DNA of 64,000 bases from Thalassotalea euphylliae (GCF_003390335.1 NZ_QUOU01000001.1:3658001-3722000); one strand, 5' to 3'. Counted from the first letter of the stretch, positions 16,990-26,709 are shown. A program made the numbers and translations. The notes: generated by a model not told the origin, from the letters alone.

Positions 16990-17553
16990 TTAATCTCGAC
17001 TCGGAAGCATGCGACTTAGGACATCAGCACCTTCTTTATCAAAATATCTGTGTTTTATCGCTCCCGCGATATGAAGGAAAACAACAAATAATGTTAAGTA
17101 AACCAAACTCATATGCAGCAGTTTTAGATCTTCCACTTTGCCGAGATCGCTCTCAAAGAGTAACGGGAATTCGAATACCCCAAAGAAGCTTGCAGGTGAA
17201 CCAAAAGCATTAGATAACGCGATACCACTGACTGGGATCAATATCAGCAACGCATACAAACTAGCCGTTACGAGTTTAGATAATACTTTTTCCCAAGTCG
17301 CGAGCTGCTCTGGTAGTTGTGGTGGTCGAGAATAAAAGCGCCAGACAATCCTTATCAAGGCGAGCTGTAAAAATAGCGCGCCTGACGATTTATGCAAAAA
17401 ATACAGCGTATTTTTCAGCGGGTCCTCACGCTCTAACCCCACCATAAAGGTGCCAACTATCACTAGCGTAAATAACATAAGCACCATCAACCAATGTATA
17501 AACATTGAAACTGAACCATATTTTGATTTGTTGTTTGAAAACTTGCCCATCAT
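16990..17553 (-). CDS. Cytochrome b561 family protein
   Basis: 187 aa, four membrane segments, di-heme b-type cytochrome of the bacterial CybB type. Haem-ligand histidines are evident in FIHWLMVLML (TM1), FLHKSSGALFLQLALIRI (TM2) and LLHMSLVYLTLFVVFLHIAGAIKH (TM4). It probably moves electrons between quinone and a periplasmic or membrane partner. AGGGGGA directly before ATGATG is a strong ribosome site; either methionine could be used. It heads the unit with the CDGSH ORFs, so it may exchange electrons with the CDGSH-GltB enzyme (inference). Confidence 0.88.
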   Translation of the reverse strand: MMGKFSNNKSKYGSVSMFIHWLMVLMLFTLVIVGTFMVGLEREDPLKNTLYFLHKSSGALFLQLALIRIVWRFYSRPPQLPEQLATWEKVLSKLVTASLYALLILIPVSGIALSNAFGSPASFFGVFEFPLLFESDLGKVEDLKLLHMSLVYLTLFVVFLHIAGAIKHRYFDKEGADVLSRMLPSRD

Positions 17554-17579
17554 TCCCCCTGCCGAGCATTTCTAGTTAA

Positions 17580-17789
17580 TTGAGGCAAGTTTTATCTTTA
17601 TTGTTTGATACATCTAGAGAGTTTGGTGCAACACAGTGTTTCCTGGAGAAAGACAATCCCGTGGAATTACTCACGACAATCTGTACAAGGTTCAACCAAA
17701 GCGATTTGCTTCGCTTTGCTCATAAATTATCAACGTTAAAAGAGGAAGGAATGAATTTTAAAGTGCATGGCCACGCACAAATACATTGA
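17580..17789 (+). CDS. Possible small ORF, weak evidence
   Basis: 69 aa from a TTG codon, without a good ribosome site; no family recognised (middle part ELLTTICTRFNQSDLLRFAH). It is divergent from cytochrome b561 with only 26 bp between starts. It is listed because it fills part of the 571-bp space between cytochrome b561 and parE; it may be a gene remnant or chance. The rest of that space (17848-18124) shows T-rich sequence but no identifiable gene. Confidence 0.2.
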   Translation: MRQVLSLLFDTSREFGATQCFLEKDNPVELLTTICTRFNQSDLLRFAHKLSTLKEEGMNFKVHGHAQIH

Positions 17790-17813
17790 CTGAGGAATGG
17801 CTTAATCATCAGG

Positions 17814-17847
17814 CCTATGGGGCTATCAAAAAGTAAGGCGCCATAGG
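17814..17847. other. Hairpin-forming inverted repeat
   Basis: CCTATGGGGC and GCGCCATAGG pair with one mismatch around a 14-nt loop. No U run follows on either strand. Function unknown. Confidence 0.4.
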
Positions 17848-18124
17848 ATTCAAAAAGCGGATTGAAGATGTTGTTTTGAGTAGAAGATTAGAACACAGGG
17901 CTAGACTAGCGTGCTGATATGACCAAGATATGCTGTGCGTACTAGATGCATAAACTGTTGTTGAAAACTCTTGGCATGTGCTAGTAATTTAAGTTTTCGA
18001 CTAACTATTTGAGTTTTTTCTTGTTGTTTTTTCTATTCATCTAAAACCTCAACTAACACACTACCAAGGCAAAATGTGTCAGCTAAGGTCTAAAGATTCA
18101 GAGTTAAATATTATCGCCCCAAAA

Positions 18125-20011
18125 TTAAAGCTGCACCATATCGCCTTTGGTTTGCAGCCAGTCTTTGCGATCCCCTGAGCGCTTTTTCGAGAGCAGCATG
18201 TCCATGGTTTCCATGGTTTCATCGTGCTCATCTACCGTCAGCTGAACTAAACGGCGCGTATTTGGATCCATGGTGGTTTCGCGCAGCTGCATTGGGTTCA
18301 TTTCACCCAAGCCTTTGAACCGCTGTACGTTAACTTTACCGCGTTTTTTCTCCGCCTCGATGCGATCCAGTACACCTTCTTTTTCGGCTTCATCAAGTGC
18401 GTAGTAAACTTCTTTGCCAATGTCGATGCGATAAAGTGGTGGCATAGCAACATACACATGACCAGCACGTACTAAGGGCAGGAAGTGTTGGGTAAACAAG
18501 GCACACAGTAAGGTGGCAATGTGAAGCCCATCGGAGTCAGCATCGGCAAGAATACAAATTTTGCCGTAACGCAGTGCCGATAAATCTTCGCTATCAGGGT
18601 CAATGCCCAGTGCCACGGAAATATCGTGAACTTCTTGTGAGGCAAGAATTTGGCCCGACTCGACTTCCCAAGTATTCAGGATCTTACCGCGCAATGGCAT
18701 CACCGCTTGGAATTCACGATCACGCGCTTGTTTGGCACTGCCGCCCGCCGAGTCACCCTCAACCAAAAACAATTCGGTTTTTTCTGGGTCTTGGCTACCG
18801 CAATCGGTCAGCTTGCCCGGTAGAGCAGGCCCTTGGGTGACTTTTTTGCGCACCACCTTTTTACTGGCTTTTAGGCGACGTTGCGCATTGGAAATACAAA
18901 ACTCTGCTAAGGCTTCGGCGATTTCTGTGTGCTCGTTAAGCCATAAACTGAAAGCGTCTTTAACGACCCCAGTGACAAATGCCGCACATTGGCGCGAAGA
19001 CAAGCGCTCTTTTGTTTGCCCGGCAAATTGTGGGTCTTGCATTTTAACCGACAGAATAAAGCTACATTTATCCCAAATATCATCTGGCGTGAGTTTTACG
19101 CCTCGCGGTACTAAGTTGCGGAATTCACAAAACTCACGCATTGACTCCAGCAAGCCTTGGCGCAAGCCGTTAACGTGCGTACCACCTTGAATGGTGGGAA
19201 TTAAGTTCACATAACTTTCAGAGACGGTCTCACCGCCCTCCGGTAACCAAGTTACTGCCCAGTCTGCCGCTTCGTGCTGCGAGTTAAAGCTACCAATAAA
19301 CGGCTCTTCCGGTAAGCTGATGCTTTCGCCAACACTTTCTTTGATGTAGTCACTTAACCCATCTTCATAGCACCAAACGTGTTTTTCACCATCGTTTTTA
19401 TCGTGAAATTTAATCGTTAGCCCGGGGCACAATACCGCTTTGGCTTTCAGTAAGCGTTTGAGTTTGGTGGTGGAGAATTTAAACGAGTCGAAGTAACTCG
19501 CATCTGGCCAGAACTTAACGCGCGAGCCCGTATTACGACGACCAACAGTGCCCGTTTCGGTTAGCTCTTGCACCTTTTCCCCGTGTTCAAACGCCATTTC
19601 GAACACTTTACTGTCGCGCTTAACGGTGACTTCAACACGGCTTGATAAGGCATTCACAACGGAAATACCAACACCGTGTAAACCACCTGAAAACTGGTAG
19701 TTTTTATTGGAGAATTTGCCCCCCGCATGTAGCTTACAGAAAATTAGCTCGACCCCCGAAACGCCTTCCTCAGGGTGAATATCTGTTGGCATACCACGGC
19801 CATCATCAATGACCTCTAAAGACTGATCTTTATCTAAAATAACCGTGATGTTTTGGGCAAACCCTGCCAGTGCCTCATCCACCGAGTTATCGATAACTTC
19901 TTGTCCCAAATGGTTGGGGCGATCGGTATCGGTATACATGCCTGGGCGGCGGCGAACTGGCTCAAGGCCGCTTAACACTTCAATGGATTCGGAATTATAT
20001 TGGTCGCTCAT
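18125..20011 (-). CDS. parE: DNA topoisomerase IV subunit B
   Basis: 628 aa (E. coli 630). ATP-dependent decatenase subunit partnering ParC. The N-terminal GHKL ATPase has EVIDNSVDEALAG, DDGRGMPTDIHPEEG and GGLHGVGISVVNALS; the TOPRIM domain has EGDSAGGSAKQARDR and the metal motif DADSDG; the C-terminal part ends with the conserved RFKGLGEMNP and LMDPNTR-like sequence (TMDPNTRRLVQL). It closes the run nudF-yqiB-cpdA-yqiA-parE, the same order as in E. coli. Confidence 0.97.
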   Translation of the reverse strand: MSDQYNSESIEVLSGLEPVRRRPGMYTDTDRPNHLGQEVIDNSVDEALAGFAQNITVILDKDQSLEVIDDGRGMPTDIHPEEGVSGVELIFCKLHAGGKFSNKNYQFSGGLHGVGISVVNALSSRVEVTVKRDSKVFEMAFEHGEKVQELTETGTVGRRNTGSRVKFWPDASYFDSFKFSTTKLKRLLKAKAVLCPGLTIKFHDKNDGEKHVWCYEDGLSDYIKESVGESISLPEEPFIGSFNSQHEAADWAVTWLPEGGETVSESYVNLIPTIQGGTHVNGLRQGLLESMREFCEFRNLVPRGVKLTPDDIWDKCSFILSVKMQDPQFAGQTKERLSSRQCAAFVTGVVKDAFSLWLNEHTEIAEALAEFCISNAQRRLKASKKVVRKKVTQGPALPGKLTDCGSQDPEKTELFLVEGDSAGGSAKQARDREFQAVMPLRGKILNTWEVESGQILASQEVHDISVALGIDPDSEDLSALRYGKICILADADSDGLHIATLLCALFTQHFLPLVRAGHVYVAMPPLYRIDIGKEVYYALDEAEKEGVLDRIEAEKKRGKVNVQRFKGLGEMNPMQLRETTMDPNTRRLVQLTVDEHDETMETMDMLLSKKRSGDRKDWLQTKGDMVQL

Positions 20012-20050
20012 CGGGTATTCTATTCGTCGTAGTTATTTTAGTTTGTGTCG

Positions 20051-20647
20051 TTATTTGGCGTTAGCTAACGCTAGGAAGTCAGTGATTGTCGGCAGCATAT
20101 CAGCAAAGTCAATAAAGCTGTGATCGCCGCCTTGTTGCACAATTAACTGGCTGTTTGGGAATTTATCCACGGCAAGCTGATAATCTAACACTTCATCCCC
20201 TGTTTGTACCATCACTTGATACAGATTTTCAGTGATTTTTTGGCGCTCTAAGGCTTTTAACTCGGTCATGTGCTCTGGCAACACTTGATAACGCTCTTGG
20301 GTATACGGATTTGTCTGCCAGCCAATGTAATCAGCGAGCAGTAAGTAAGGGGTAATTGCCGGATTAACCAATACCGCTTTTACTTGATATTTTTCCGCTA
20401 AATACGTCGCAAAATAACCGCCAAGTGAAGAGCCAACAAAGTGCCACAGCACGTTAGGCCGGCTGCTGATGATCGATTCTAACTGGGCAATCGCTGCATT
20501 CGGCGAACTGATAATTTGTGGGCAGTAAAACTCTACCTCAGGAAAATGCTCGGCTAAGTAACGCTTGGTCAACTCCGCTTTCATTGATGTTGGCGAAGAA
20601 TTAAAGCCGTGAATGTATAAAATTGCTTGAGGCATAACTTGCGACAT
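20051..20647 (-). CDS. yqiA: Esterase YqiA
   Basis: 198 aa alpha/beta hydrolase, usual length. Oxyanion-hole HGFNSSP at about residues 13-19, nucleophile elbow GSSLGG near 73, acid in TGDEVLDY and the histidine in GGDHSFIDF. In E. coli YqiA hydrolyses short acyl-CoA and nitrophenyl esters; the physiological substrate is not known. It lies between cpdA and parE, 39 bp before parE. The start may be the internal ATG five codons in (MPQAILYIHG). Confidence 0.93.
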   Translation of the reverse strand: MSQVMPQAILYIHGFNSSPTSMKAELTKRYLAEHFPEVEFYCPQIISSPNAAIAQLESIISSRPNVLWHFVGSSLGGYFATYLAEKYQVKAVLVNPAITPYLLLADYIGWQTNPYTQERYQVLPEHMTELKALERQKITENLYQVMVQTGDEVLDYQLAVDKFPNSQLIVQQGGDHSFIDFADMLPTITDFLALANAK

Positions 20648-20701
20648 AAAAATAGGTTCAGCTTAGTAAAGTTGTCAATTAAAGCGTTACACACTAACGC
20701 T

Positions 20702-21487
20702 TTACAAATAAATCACTTGTGACGTTATCTCGCCATTAGCGTGAAAGTCAAACAACCGATAACCGGGTTGCCCACTTTCTGCGACTAAGTGCTCTTGGTC
20801 ACGTGCAAACTTAATTGACGTGGCTGGGCATGTATACACTGGTACCCTGTGTTTTGGCGCGCTTACAGGAAAGTCGATATCGCGATGCACGTGCCCGCAG
20901 GCGATTCCTTTAAGCGCATGCCAGCTATTTATTTGCTGCCAAAACTCATCTTGATTGGTGAGTCCATGGCGATCAATAAAATAGCCGACATCAATGGGAT
21001 GATGATGCATAAAGCAAAACTGAAATGGGGGTTGATGGTGGTCTTGATAGTGATGCTGATTGGCACAATGCACCTGCTCTTTCAATGCGGCAATATCGAC
21101 GTAGCCAGCGGGAGTGTCTGATGTTGAATCAAGCAAATGAAACTGCCAGTTGCTGCGTGAAAACCGTTTAGTTTGAGCAAACGGGGCGTTACAGAGCACA
21201 TCGTCAAGTATGGCCATGTCGTCGTGATTACCCGCCAGAAAGTAGACCGTTTTATCACCGAGAATATCGCCAACAACTTCTTTAAATCGCTGATAAGAAT
21301 CAAGGGTGTGATCTTGCGTTAAGTCACCGGTAAATACCGCCACATCAACCGCACTGTTATCGGCAATATCATGGCACACAGTGCGCAGATTTTGATAAAC
21401 ATTCGCCCCGTGATGCGCCCCCAGCTTATCCGCAAAGAGGTGGCTATCGCTAAACTGTGCAATGGTAATCGTCTTATTTGAAGTCAT
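20702..21487 (-). CDS. cpdA: 3',5'-cyclic-AMP phosphodiesterase CpdA
   Basis: 261 aa from ATG 21487 (an in-frame GTG is three codons earlier). Class III phosphodiesterase lowering cAMP. All metallophosphoesterase motifs are visible: FSDSHLF, GDLTQDH, AGNHDD, MHHHPID and CGHVHRD. Position in the tolC-nudF-yqiB-cpdA-yqiA-parE block supports the name. Confidence 0.95.
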   Translation of the reverse strand: MTSNKTITIAQFSDSHLFADKLGAHHGANVYQNLRTVCHDIADNSAVDVAVFTGDLTQDHTLDSYQRFKEVVGDILGDKTVYFLAGNHDDMAILDDVLCNAPFAQTKRFSRSNWQFHLLDSTSDTPAGYVDIAALKEQVHCANQHHYQDHHQPPFQFCFMHHHPIDVGYFIDRHGLTNQDEFWQQINSWHALKGIACGHVHRDIDFPVSAPKHRVPVYTCPATSIKFARDQEHLVAESGQPGYRLFDFHANGEITSQVIYL

Positions 21488-21566
21488 CAGTGTCACTTAC
21501 AAGGCCGCTAAAGCGCTAGGTTTACCCTTAAATTAAGATTCGGTTTTATATTGAAGCGTTAACAAG

Positions 21567-22049
21567 CTAGGCTTTTCGTGACTGTGGTTTGCTTTCAGTA
21601 ATAGCTACTTGGCCATGCATCAGACAAACTTGCAGCCATTCTTTTAAAAAGGCGTTCACTTGCAGCTTTTCGTCTGGCAGTAGCATTAAATCATTTGGGT
21701 AATGATATTTGGGTTTAATATTGCGAATGGCTTGGCTACTGATAACCTCTGCGGCTTGTGCATCGTGGTATAAGCGAATCATCATTTTCGGCGCAAGCAG
21801 GTTATCTAGTCCTGCAAAATCAAATTGCTGAACTTGCTCAACGGTGATCAGTGAAGTGTACTTGGTCACTTCTTTGACTGTGATGGCGTAATGTAACTTA
21901 TCCGCAATAAAAAATTCACGCACTTCACCCACTTCTTCTTTATTTGCCAACAGCTTTAACGCCAGCATATAGTTAACCGCACAAAGCTCCATCAAACTGG
22001 GGAGGCTTGGGCGATAAGCAGGTTTAGGTGAAGTGTTAGTTAAGGCCAT
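21567..22049 (-). CDS. yqiB: DUF1249 family protein YqiB
   Basis: 160 aa from ATG 22049, which has GGAACACAA upstream and overlaps the end of nudF by 14 nt. The family is small, cytosolic and of unknown function; recognisable by SLMELCAVNYMLALKLL near the start, KYTSLITVEQ in the middle and KYHYPNDLMLLPDEKLQVN near the end. Always found next to nudF and cpdA in gammaproteobacteria. Confidence 0.9.
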   Translation of the reverse strand: MALTNTSPKPAYRPSLPSLMELCAVNYMLALKLLANKEEVGEVREFFIADKLHYAITVKEVTKYTSLITVEQVQQFDFAGLDNLLAPKMMIRLYHDAQAAEVISSQAIRNIKPKYHYPNDLMLLPDEKLQVNAFLKEWLQVCLMHGQVAITESKPQSRKA

Positions 22050-22683
22050 TTGTGTTCCAGTGTTCAATAAGCTGTTGCGCGTTTAATGCCAGCCACTGAA
22101 TACCAATGATGGTCATCGCATTGTTAATTGTACCATCATTTACCATGGCTAGCGCATCCGTTAACGGCAAGACATGGACTTTTATGTCCTCGCCCTCGTC
22201 GTCAAGGCCATAAACGCCGCCTACGTCATTGCAATCTAATGGCGCGGCATACAAGTGAATGCGCTCCGAAGTACCGCCCGGTGATGAGTAGTAATTCGTT
22301 AAATGTACCAATTGCTGTGCATCTAGCGCCAAATTCGCCTCTTCTTGTGCTTCGCGCACTGCAACGTCTTGTGGCGCTTCACCTTCGCCAAACATGCCAG
22401 CAATAAACTCAACTAACCACGGATTGCCCCCCGAGCGCAATGCCCCCATGCGAAACTGTTCAACAACGACGATCGAACGCGTGTTAGGATCAAACGGAAT
22501 AACGGCTACGGCATCACCGCGTTCAAAAACCTCACGCGACAACACTTTGCTCTGGCCACCGTTAAATAGTTGATGACTCACTAAATATTCGTCTATGCGA
22601 AAAAAGCCTTGATAACGGCAGTGACGCTCGTGAACGGTTGCATCGCCTCGATCAAACTGGTGAATATTGTTTTTAACTTTCAC
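22036..22683 (-). CDS. nudF: ADP-ribose pyrophosphatase
   Basis: 215 aa Nudix hydrolase that cleaves ADP-ribose to AMP and ribose 5-phosphate. The Nudix box is GEGEAPQDVAVREAQEEANL (about residues 99-118) with the catalytic REAQEE core; upstream VVVEQFRMGALRSG and the following YYSSPGGTSERIHLY are typical of the NudF/ADPRase subfamily. It heads the operon and is divergent from tolC across a 155-bp promoter region. Confidence 0.94.
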   Translation of the reverse strand: MKVKNNIHQFDRGDATVHERHCRYQGFFRIDEYLVSHQLFNGGQSKVLSREVFERGDAVAVIPFDPNTRSIVVVEQFRMGALRSGGNPWLVEFIAGMFGEGEAPQDVAVREAQEEANLALDAQQLVHLTNYYSSPGGTSERIHLYAAPLDCNDVGGVYGLDDEGEDIKVHVLPLTDALAMVNDGTINNAMTIIGIQWLALNAQQLIEHWNTNGLN

Positions 22684-22838
22684 GCGAAATATCCTATCAT
22701 TCCACTGTTTAATAATATTTTGTTACAGAAGCATAACACTGGTAAACACTTATTTGTTTCAGTTAGTTATATAAGCCTAGTACCATAGCTGGCTTAAAAG
22801 AATAAGCGTAACCTCGCACACTAAGGAATTGCTTGCCC

Positions 22839-24215
22839 ATGAAAAAAACACTTACCTCCCTAATTGTAGGGATGTCACTTGCAGTGAGCACGACATCAGC
22901 AGTTGCTGATGACTTAATGCAAGTCTACCAACAAGCGCTAACCAACGACCCGGTACTGCTTAAAGCAGCAGCGCAATTTGAAGCTTCAAAGGAAGGAATT
23001 GAACAAGCCCGTGCGGTATTACTACCTCAAATCAGCGCAACTGGTTCATACACTGAAACTGACGTAGACAATATTGCCCGTCAAAACAATGGTTTTGGTA
23101 TTCCTGATGGCGCCGTTTACACTGCTGAAAACGATAATGTGAGCTATGGTGCTAGCCTCAGCATGCAGTTGTATCACCACGATACCTGGTTGCGCTTAGA
23201 CAATGCCGAAAAATCAGCGCATCAAGCAGATCTGGCGTATCAAATAGCTCAGCAAGACCTGATTATCCGCGTGAGTGAAGCCTACTTTAACTTATTAAGT
23301 GCGAAAGACACCTTAGAATTTGCTGAAGCCCAAAAAGTGGCGATTGAGCGCCAACTGGAACAAACCAAACAACGCTTTTCTGTTGGCTTAACAGCCATTA
23401 CTGACGTGCACGAAGCGCAAGCGCAGTTTGATGACTCAGTAACGCAGGTTATTCGTGCACAAAACGACATTTACAATGCTGAAGAAGCCATTCGCGTCTT
23501 AACTAATGTTTACCCGCGCGATATTTTCGTGCTTAACACAGATCGTTTCTCAGCATCTCGCCCGATGCCAGATAGCGCTAACGAGTGGCAACAAACCGCG
23601 GAAGCGAAAAGCTTAGACATTATTTCACAAAAAGTATCGGTTGATATTGCCAAAGAAAACATCAATATTGCCCGTGCTGGTCACTACCCTACCTTGGATT
23701 TATCAGGACGCTTTTCAAACTCGGAAGATACCTTCCGCTTGCCGAATATTCCTGAAATTGAAGATCCTGACTTAGATACCAAGTCAATTGGCATTACCTT
23801 AACGGTGCCAATTTACTCAGGCGGAGCAACTTCAAGTGCCGTTCGTCAAGCACAGCATAGCTATGTGGCAGCGAGCCAAGATTTGCAATTTGCTTACCGT
23901 GACACAGTGCGCAAAACACGTAATGCTTACAACACAGTGATCGCTGGCGTTTCAGCGATTAAAGCGTTAGAGCAGTCAGTATTAAGTGCCGAAAAAGCAC
24001 TAGAAGCAACGGAAGCGGGCTTTGAAGTGGGTACACGTACGATTGTTGACGTGTTAAACAGTACGCGCAACTTGTACGATGCCAAGCGTAACCTCTCAAG
24101 CACGCGTTACCTATACATCAATTCAATTCTCGGGTTGAAACGCGCCGCTGGTACGTTAACGGGTAAAGATTTACAAGATATCAATGCAGGTTTAGCCGCA
24201 GAAGCAGCAAAATAA
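22839..24215 (+). CDS. tolC: Outer-membrane efflux channel TolC
   Basis: 458 aa from ATG 22839 (AAGGAA ribosome site; a TTG two codons upstream is disfavoured). Signal peptide to about residue 23 (STTSAVA), then DDLMQVYQQALTNDPVL. Two OEP repeats form the trimeric channel used by tripartite drug pumps and type I secretion; SEAYFNLLSAKDTLEFAEAQ and FEVGTRTIVDVLNSTRNLYDAKRNL are the matching helices of the two repeats. Divergent from nudF as in E. coli. Confidence 0.95.
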   Translation: MKKTLTSLIVGMSLAVSTTSAVADDLMQVYQQALTNDPVLLKAAAQFEASKEGIEQARAVLLPQISATGSYTETDVDNIARQNNGFGIPDGAVYTAENDNVSYGASLSMQLYHHDTWLRLDNAEKSAHQADLAYQIAQQDLIIRVSEAYFNLLSAKDTLEFAEAQKVAIERQLEQTKQRFSVGLTAITDVHEAQAQFDDSVTQVIRAQNDIYNAEEAIRVLTNVYPRDIFVLNTDRFSASRPMPDSANEWQQTAEAKSLDIISQKVSVDIAKENINIARAGHYPTLDLSGRFSNSEDTFRLPNIPEIEDPDLDTKSIGITLTVPIYSGGATSSAVRQAQHSYVAASQDLQFAYRDTVRKTRNAYNTVIAGVSAIKALEQSVLSAEKALEATEAGFEVGTRTIVDVLNSTRNLYDAKRNLSSTRYLYINSILGLKRAAGTLTGKDLQDINAGLAAEAAK

Positions 24216-24240
24216 AGCGAGCTACTTGATGATAAATAGT

Positions 24241-24266
24241 AAAAAGGCAGCCTAGGCTGCCTTTTT
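24241..24266. terminator. Bidirectional terminator between tolC and hldE
   Basis: AAAAAGGCAGCC-TA-GGCTGCCTTTTT, a perfect 12-bp stem with A and T flanks, between the convergent tolC and hldE genes. Confidence 0.9.
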
Positions 24267-24289
24267 AATTTCTAAAGATATTTACGGGA

Positions 24290-25717
24290 TTAGTCTTCTA
24301 ACCGAATCGTATTGATTATCTCTGTGGTGGAAATCCCTTGCTCAAAATTAAGTACTTTTACCTCACCGCCATTAGCAATCACTTCCGCACCACCGGCAAT
24401 ATCTTCAACCTTGTAATCACCACCTTTCACCAGCACGTCAGGCAGAATATTGGCAATCAAGCGCTGCGGTGTGTCTTCGCCAAATTCAACAACCCAATCA
24501 ACAGCGCCTAAACCTGCCAACACCGCCATACGGCGATCACTTTGATTGACCGGGCGACCCTCGCCTTTTAACGCCGTGACTGAGGCATCACTATTCACTG
24601 CGACAATTAAGCGCGTCCCCAACTCTTTGGCACTAGTCAGGTATGAAACATGGCCAGCGTGTAAAATATCAAAACAGCCATTGGTCATAATAATTTTTTC
24701 ACCGCGTGCTTTAGCCGCTTTCACCGCAATCGCCAGTTGCTCTTCGGTCACGACACCAAAACCGCTTTCTTGTCCGGTGTGCATTTCGTTCAGCAGCTCA
24801 GCTTCACTAACGGTTGAAGTGCCAAGCTTACCAACGACAATACCTGCCGCTAAGTTTGCCAGCGCCGCCGCTTGTGTTAGCTGAGCTTGGCTAGCAATAG
24901 CAAGTGCTAAGGTCGCAATTACCGTATCGCCTGCACCAGTAACGTCATAAACTTCTCTTGCTAGGGTCGGTAAATGAAATTCTTCGCAGTCTCTGCGCAA
25001 CAGGGTCATGCCCTTTTCACTGCGCGTTACAAGTAACGCTTGAATATCTAACTCAAGCAATAGCTGTTGGCCTCGCTCGACAATGTCGCGTTCCGTCTTA
25101 CAAGGGCCGACAATGCCTTCAAATTCCGCCATATTGGGGGTCAATAAAGTTGCACCGCGATATTTGCTAAAGTCATCCCCTTTAGGGTCAACCAACACTG
25201 GAATGCTCTTCGCTCTGGCCGCTTGGATAAGTGATTGCACATCCGACAAGGTACCTTTGTCATAATCAGACAGTAAAAGCACATCGTGATCGGCTAACTT
25301 ACTTTCGACCAGCTGATGCATCGCACTTTTATCTAATTCCGCCATTGATTCTTCAAAGTCCAATCGAATCAGCTGCTGGCTGCGACTTAACACACGTAGC
25401 TTAGTAATTGTTGGCGCTAAATTTTGCTCAGCGAATGCGCACTCAACCTTAACTGCGGATAATTGCGTGGTGAGTGCTTGAGAGGCTTCATCTTGACCAG
25501 TAATACCAGCTAAGGTAACCGCCCCGCCCAGTGATGCAATGTTCAGCGCCACGTTCGCGGCGCCGCCCGGGCGGTCTTCATGTTGATTAATTTTAACAAC
25601 TGGTACTGGCGCTTCTGGGGAGATACGCTGAGTTGCTCCTTGCCAGTATCTATCTAGCATGACATCGCCTGCGACAAGCACGCGCGCTTGGTTAAAGGAA
25701 GGAATATCTAGTTTCAT
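24290..25717 (-). CDS. hldE: Bifunctional D-glycero-beta-D-manno-heptose-7-phosphate kinase / 1-phosphate adenylyltransferase
   Basis: 475 aa from ATG 25717 (477 in E. coli). The N-terminal ribokinase-like domain (about 1-315) has GGAANVALNIASLGG and DVTGAGDTVIATLA; the C-terminal nucleotidyltransferase domain (from about 340) has TNGCFDILHAGHVSYL and the end motif STTEIINTIR. It makes ADP-heptose for the LPS inner core. It is divergent from an LpxL-type acyltransferase gene, pairing two LPS functions; in E. coli it is next to glnE, here 1.9 kb away. Confidence 0.96.
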   Translation of the reverse strand: MKLDIPSFNQARVLVAGDVMLDRYWQGATQRISPEAPVPVVKINQHEDRPGGAANVALNIASLGGAVTLAGITGQDEASQALTTQLSAVKVECAFAEQNLAPTITKLRVLSRSQQLIRLDFEESMAELDKSAMHQLVESKLADHDVLLLSDYDKGTLSDVQSLIQAARAKSIPVLVDPKGDDFSKYRGATLLTPNMAEFEGIVGPCKTERDIVERGQQLLLELDIQALLVTRSEKGMTLLRRDCEEFHLPTLAREVYDVTGAGDTVIATLALAIASQAQLTQAAALANLAAGIVVGKLGTSTVSEAELLNEMHTGQESGFGVVTEEQLAIAVKAAKARGEKIIMTNGCFDILHAGHVSYLTSAKELGTRLIVAVNSDASVTALKGEGRPVNQSDRRMAVLAGLGAVDWVVEFGEDTPQRLIANILPDVLVKGGDYKVEDIAGGAEVIANGGEVKVLNFEQGISTTEIINTIRLED

Positions 25718-25755
25718 CCTAACTTCCAAAATATGTATAATGCCAGTAGTTTACC

Positions 25756-26709
25756 ATGTCTAGAATGTATCACGTGAGCAAAAATAAATTATTACAGCCA
25801 AACTTCAAATTGTCATTTTTTCTCCCCAAATATTGGCTCACTTGGCTAGGCGTAATGGTAATGTATTCAATTTCTTGGCTCCCGTATAAATGGCAACTTG
25901 GGCTAGGTAAACAAATTGGCGGATTACTCTATAAAATAGGCGGCAAGCGCAAGCATGTTGCCGAGCGAAACCTTGAATTGTGCTTCCCAGAAATGCCTGA
26001 GAGCGAACGCCAAGTTATATTAAAAAAGAATTTTGAAAACACCGGCATTGCCCTACTCGAAACCGGTATGGGTTGGTGGTGGCCAGATTGGCGCGCAAAG
26101 CGCAAAGTCAAAGTTGTCGGCTTAGAGCATTTGGCTAAAGCGCAACAAGAGGGACACGGCGTATTACTACTTGCCATGCACTACCTCAGCGTTGAAATTT
26201 GCTGTCGCGGCGTTGGCTACACGCATCCGATGGTGGTTTTTTACCGTGCTCACAACAATGCCTTAATGGAATTCTTTCAGCACCGCGGCCGCGGTCGAGC
26301 CAATAAATATATGCTAGGTAAACGCGATATCAAAGGGCTAATTGGCGCGTTGCACGAGGGTGAGACTTGTGTCTATCTGCCCGATCAAGACTACGGAAAA
26401 AACCGCAGCTTGTTTGTGCCCTTCTTTAGTGTTCCCGATGCTGCTACCACCACTGGCACACTCATTTTTGCACGACAAAAAAATGTGCAAACACATATGG
26501 TAATTCCAACGCGCAACGATGACGGCTCCGGCTATACCATTGAAATTAGCCCAGCGCTAAGCAATTTTCCCAGCCAAGACGACGTCGCCGATGTCTCGCG
26601 TATCAATCGCGAATTAGAACAAGCGATCAGCTATAAACCTGAGCAATATATGTGGCTGCACAGACGCTTTAAAACAAGACCAGACGAAAACTCGGCGCCA
26701 CTTTATTAG
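25756..26709 (+). CDS. lpxL: Lipid A biosynthesis (KDO)2-lipid IVA acyltransferase, LpxL/LpxP type
   Basis: 317 aa inner-membrane acyltransferase that adds a secondary acyl chain to lipid A. One N-terminal membrane segment (WLTWLGVMVMYSISWLPY), the catalytic HX4E motif as HYLSVE near residue 143, VVFYRAHNN, and DQDYGKNRSLFVPFFSVPDA, which is characteristic of this family. LpxL, LpxP and LpxM cannot be separated by eye; the length and motif spacing favour LpxL/LpxP. Divergent from hldE with 38 bp between starts. Confidence 0.85.
   Translation: MSRMYHVSKNKLLQPNFKLSFFLPKYWLTWLGVMVMYSISWLPYKWQLGLGKQIGGLLYKIGGKRKHVAERNLELCFPEMPESERQVILKKNFENTGIALLETGMGWWWPDWRAKRKVKVVGLEHLAKAQQEGHGVLLLAMHYLSVEICCRGVGYTHPMVVFYRAHNNALMEFFQHRGRGRANKYMLGKRDIKGLIGALHEGETCVYLPDQDYGKNRSLFVPFFSVPDAATTTGTLIFARQKNVQTHMVIPTRNDDGSGYTIEISPALSNFPSQDDVADVSRINRELEQAISYKPEQYMWLHRRFKTRPDENSAPLY

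Noticed and set aside
18009..18060. T-rich stretch after parE as a terminator
   Set aside because: No stable stem could be paired next to the T runs in the parE direction.
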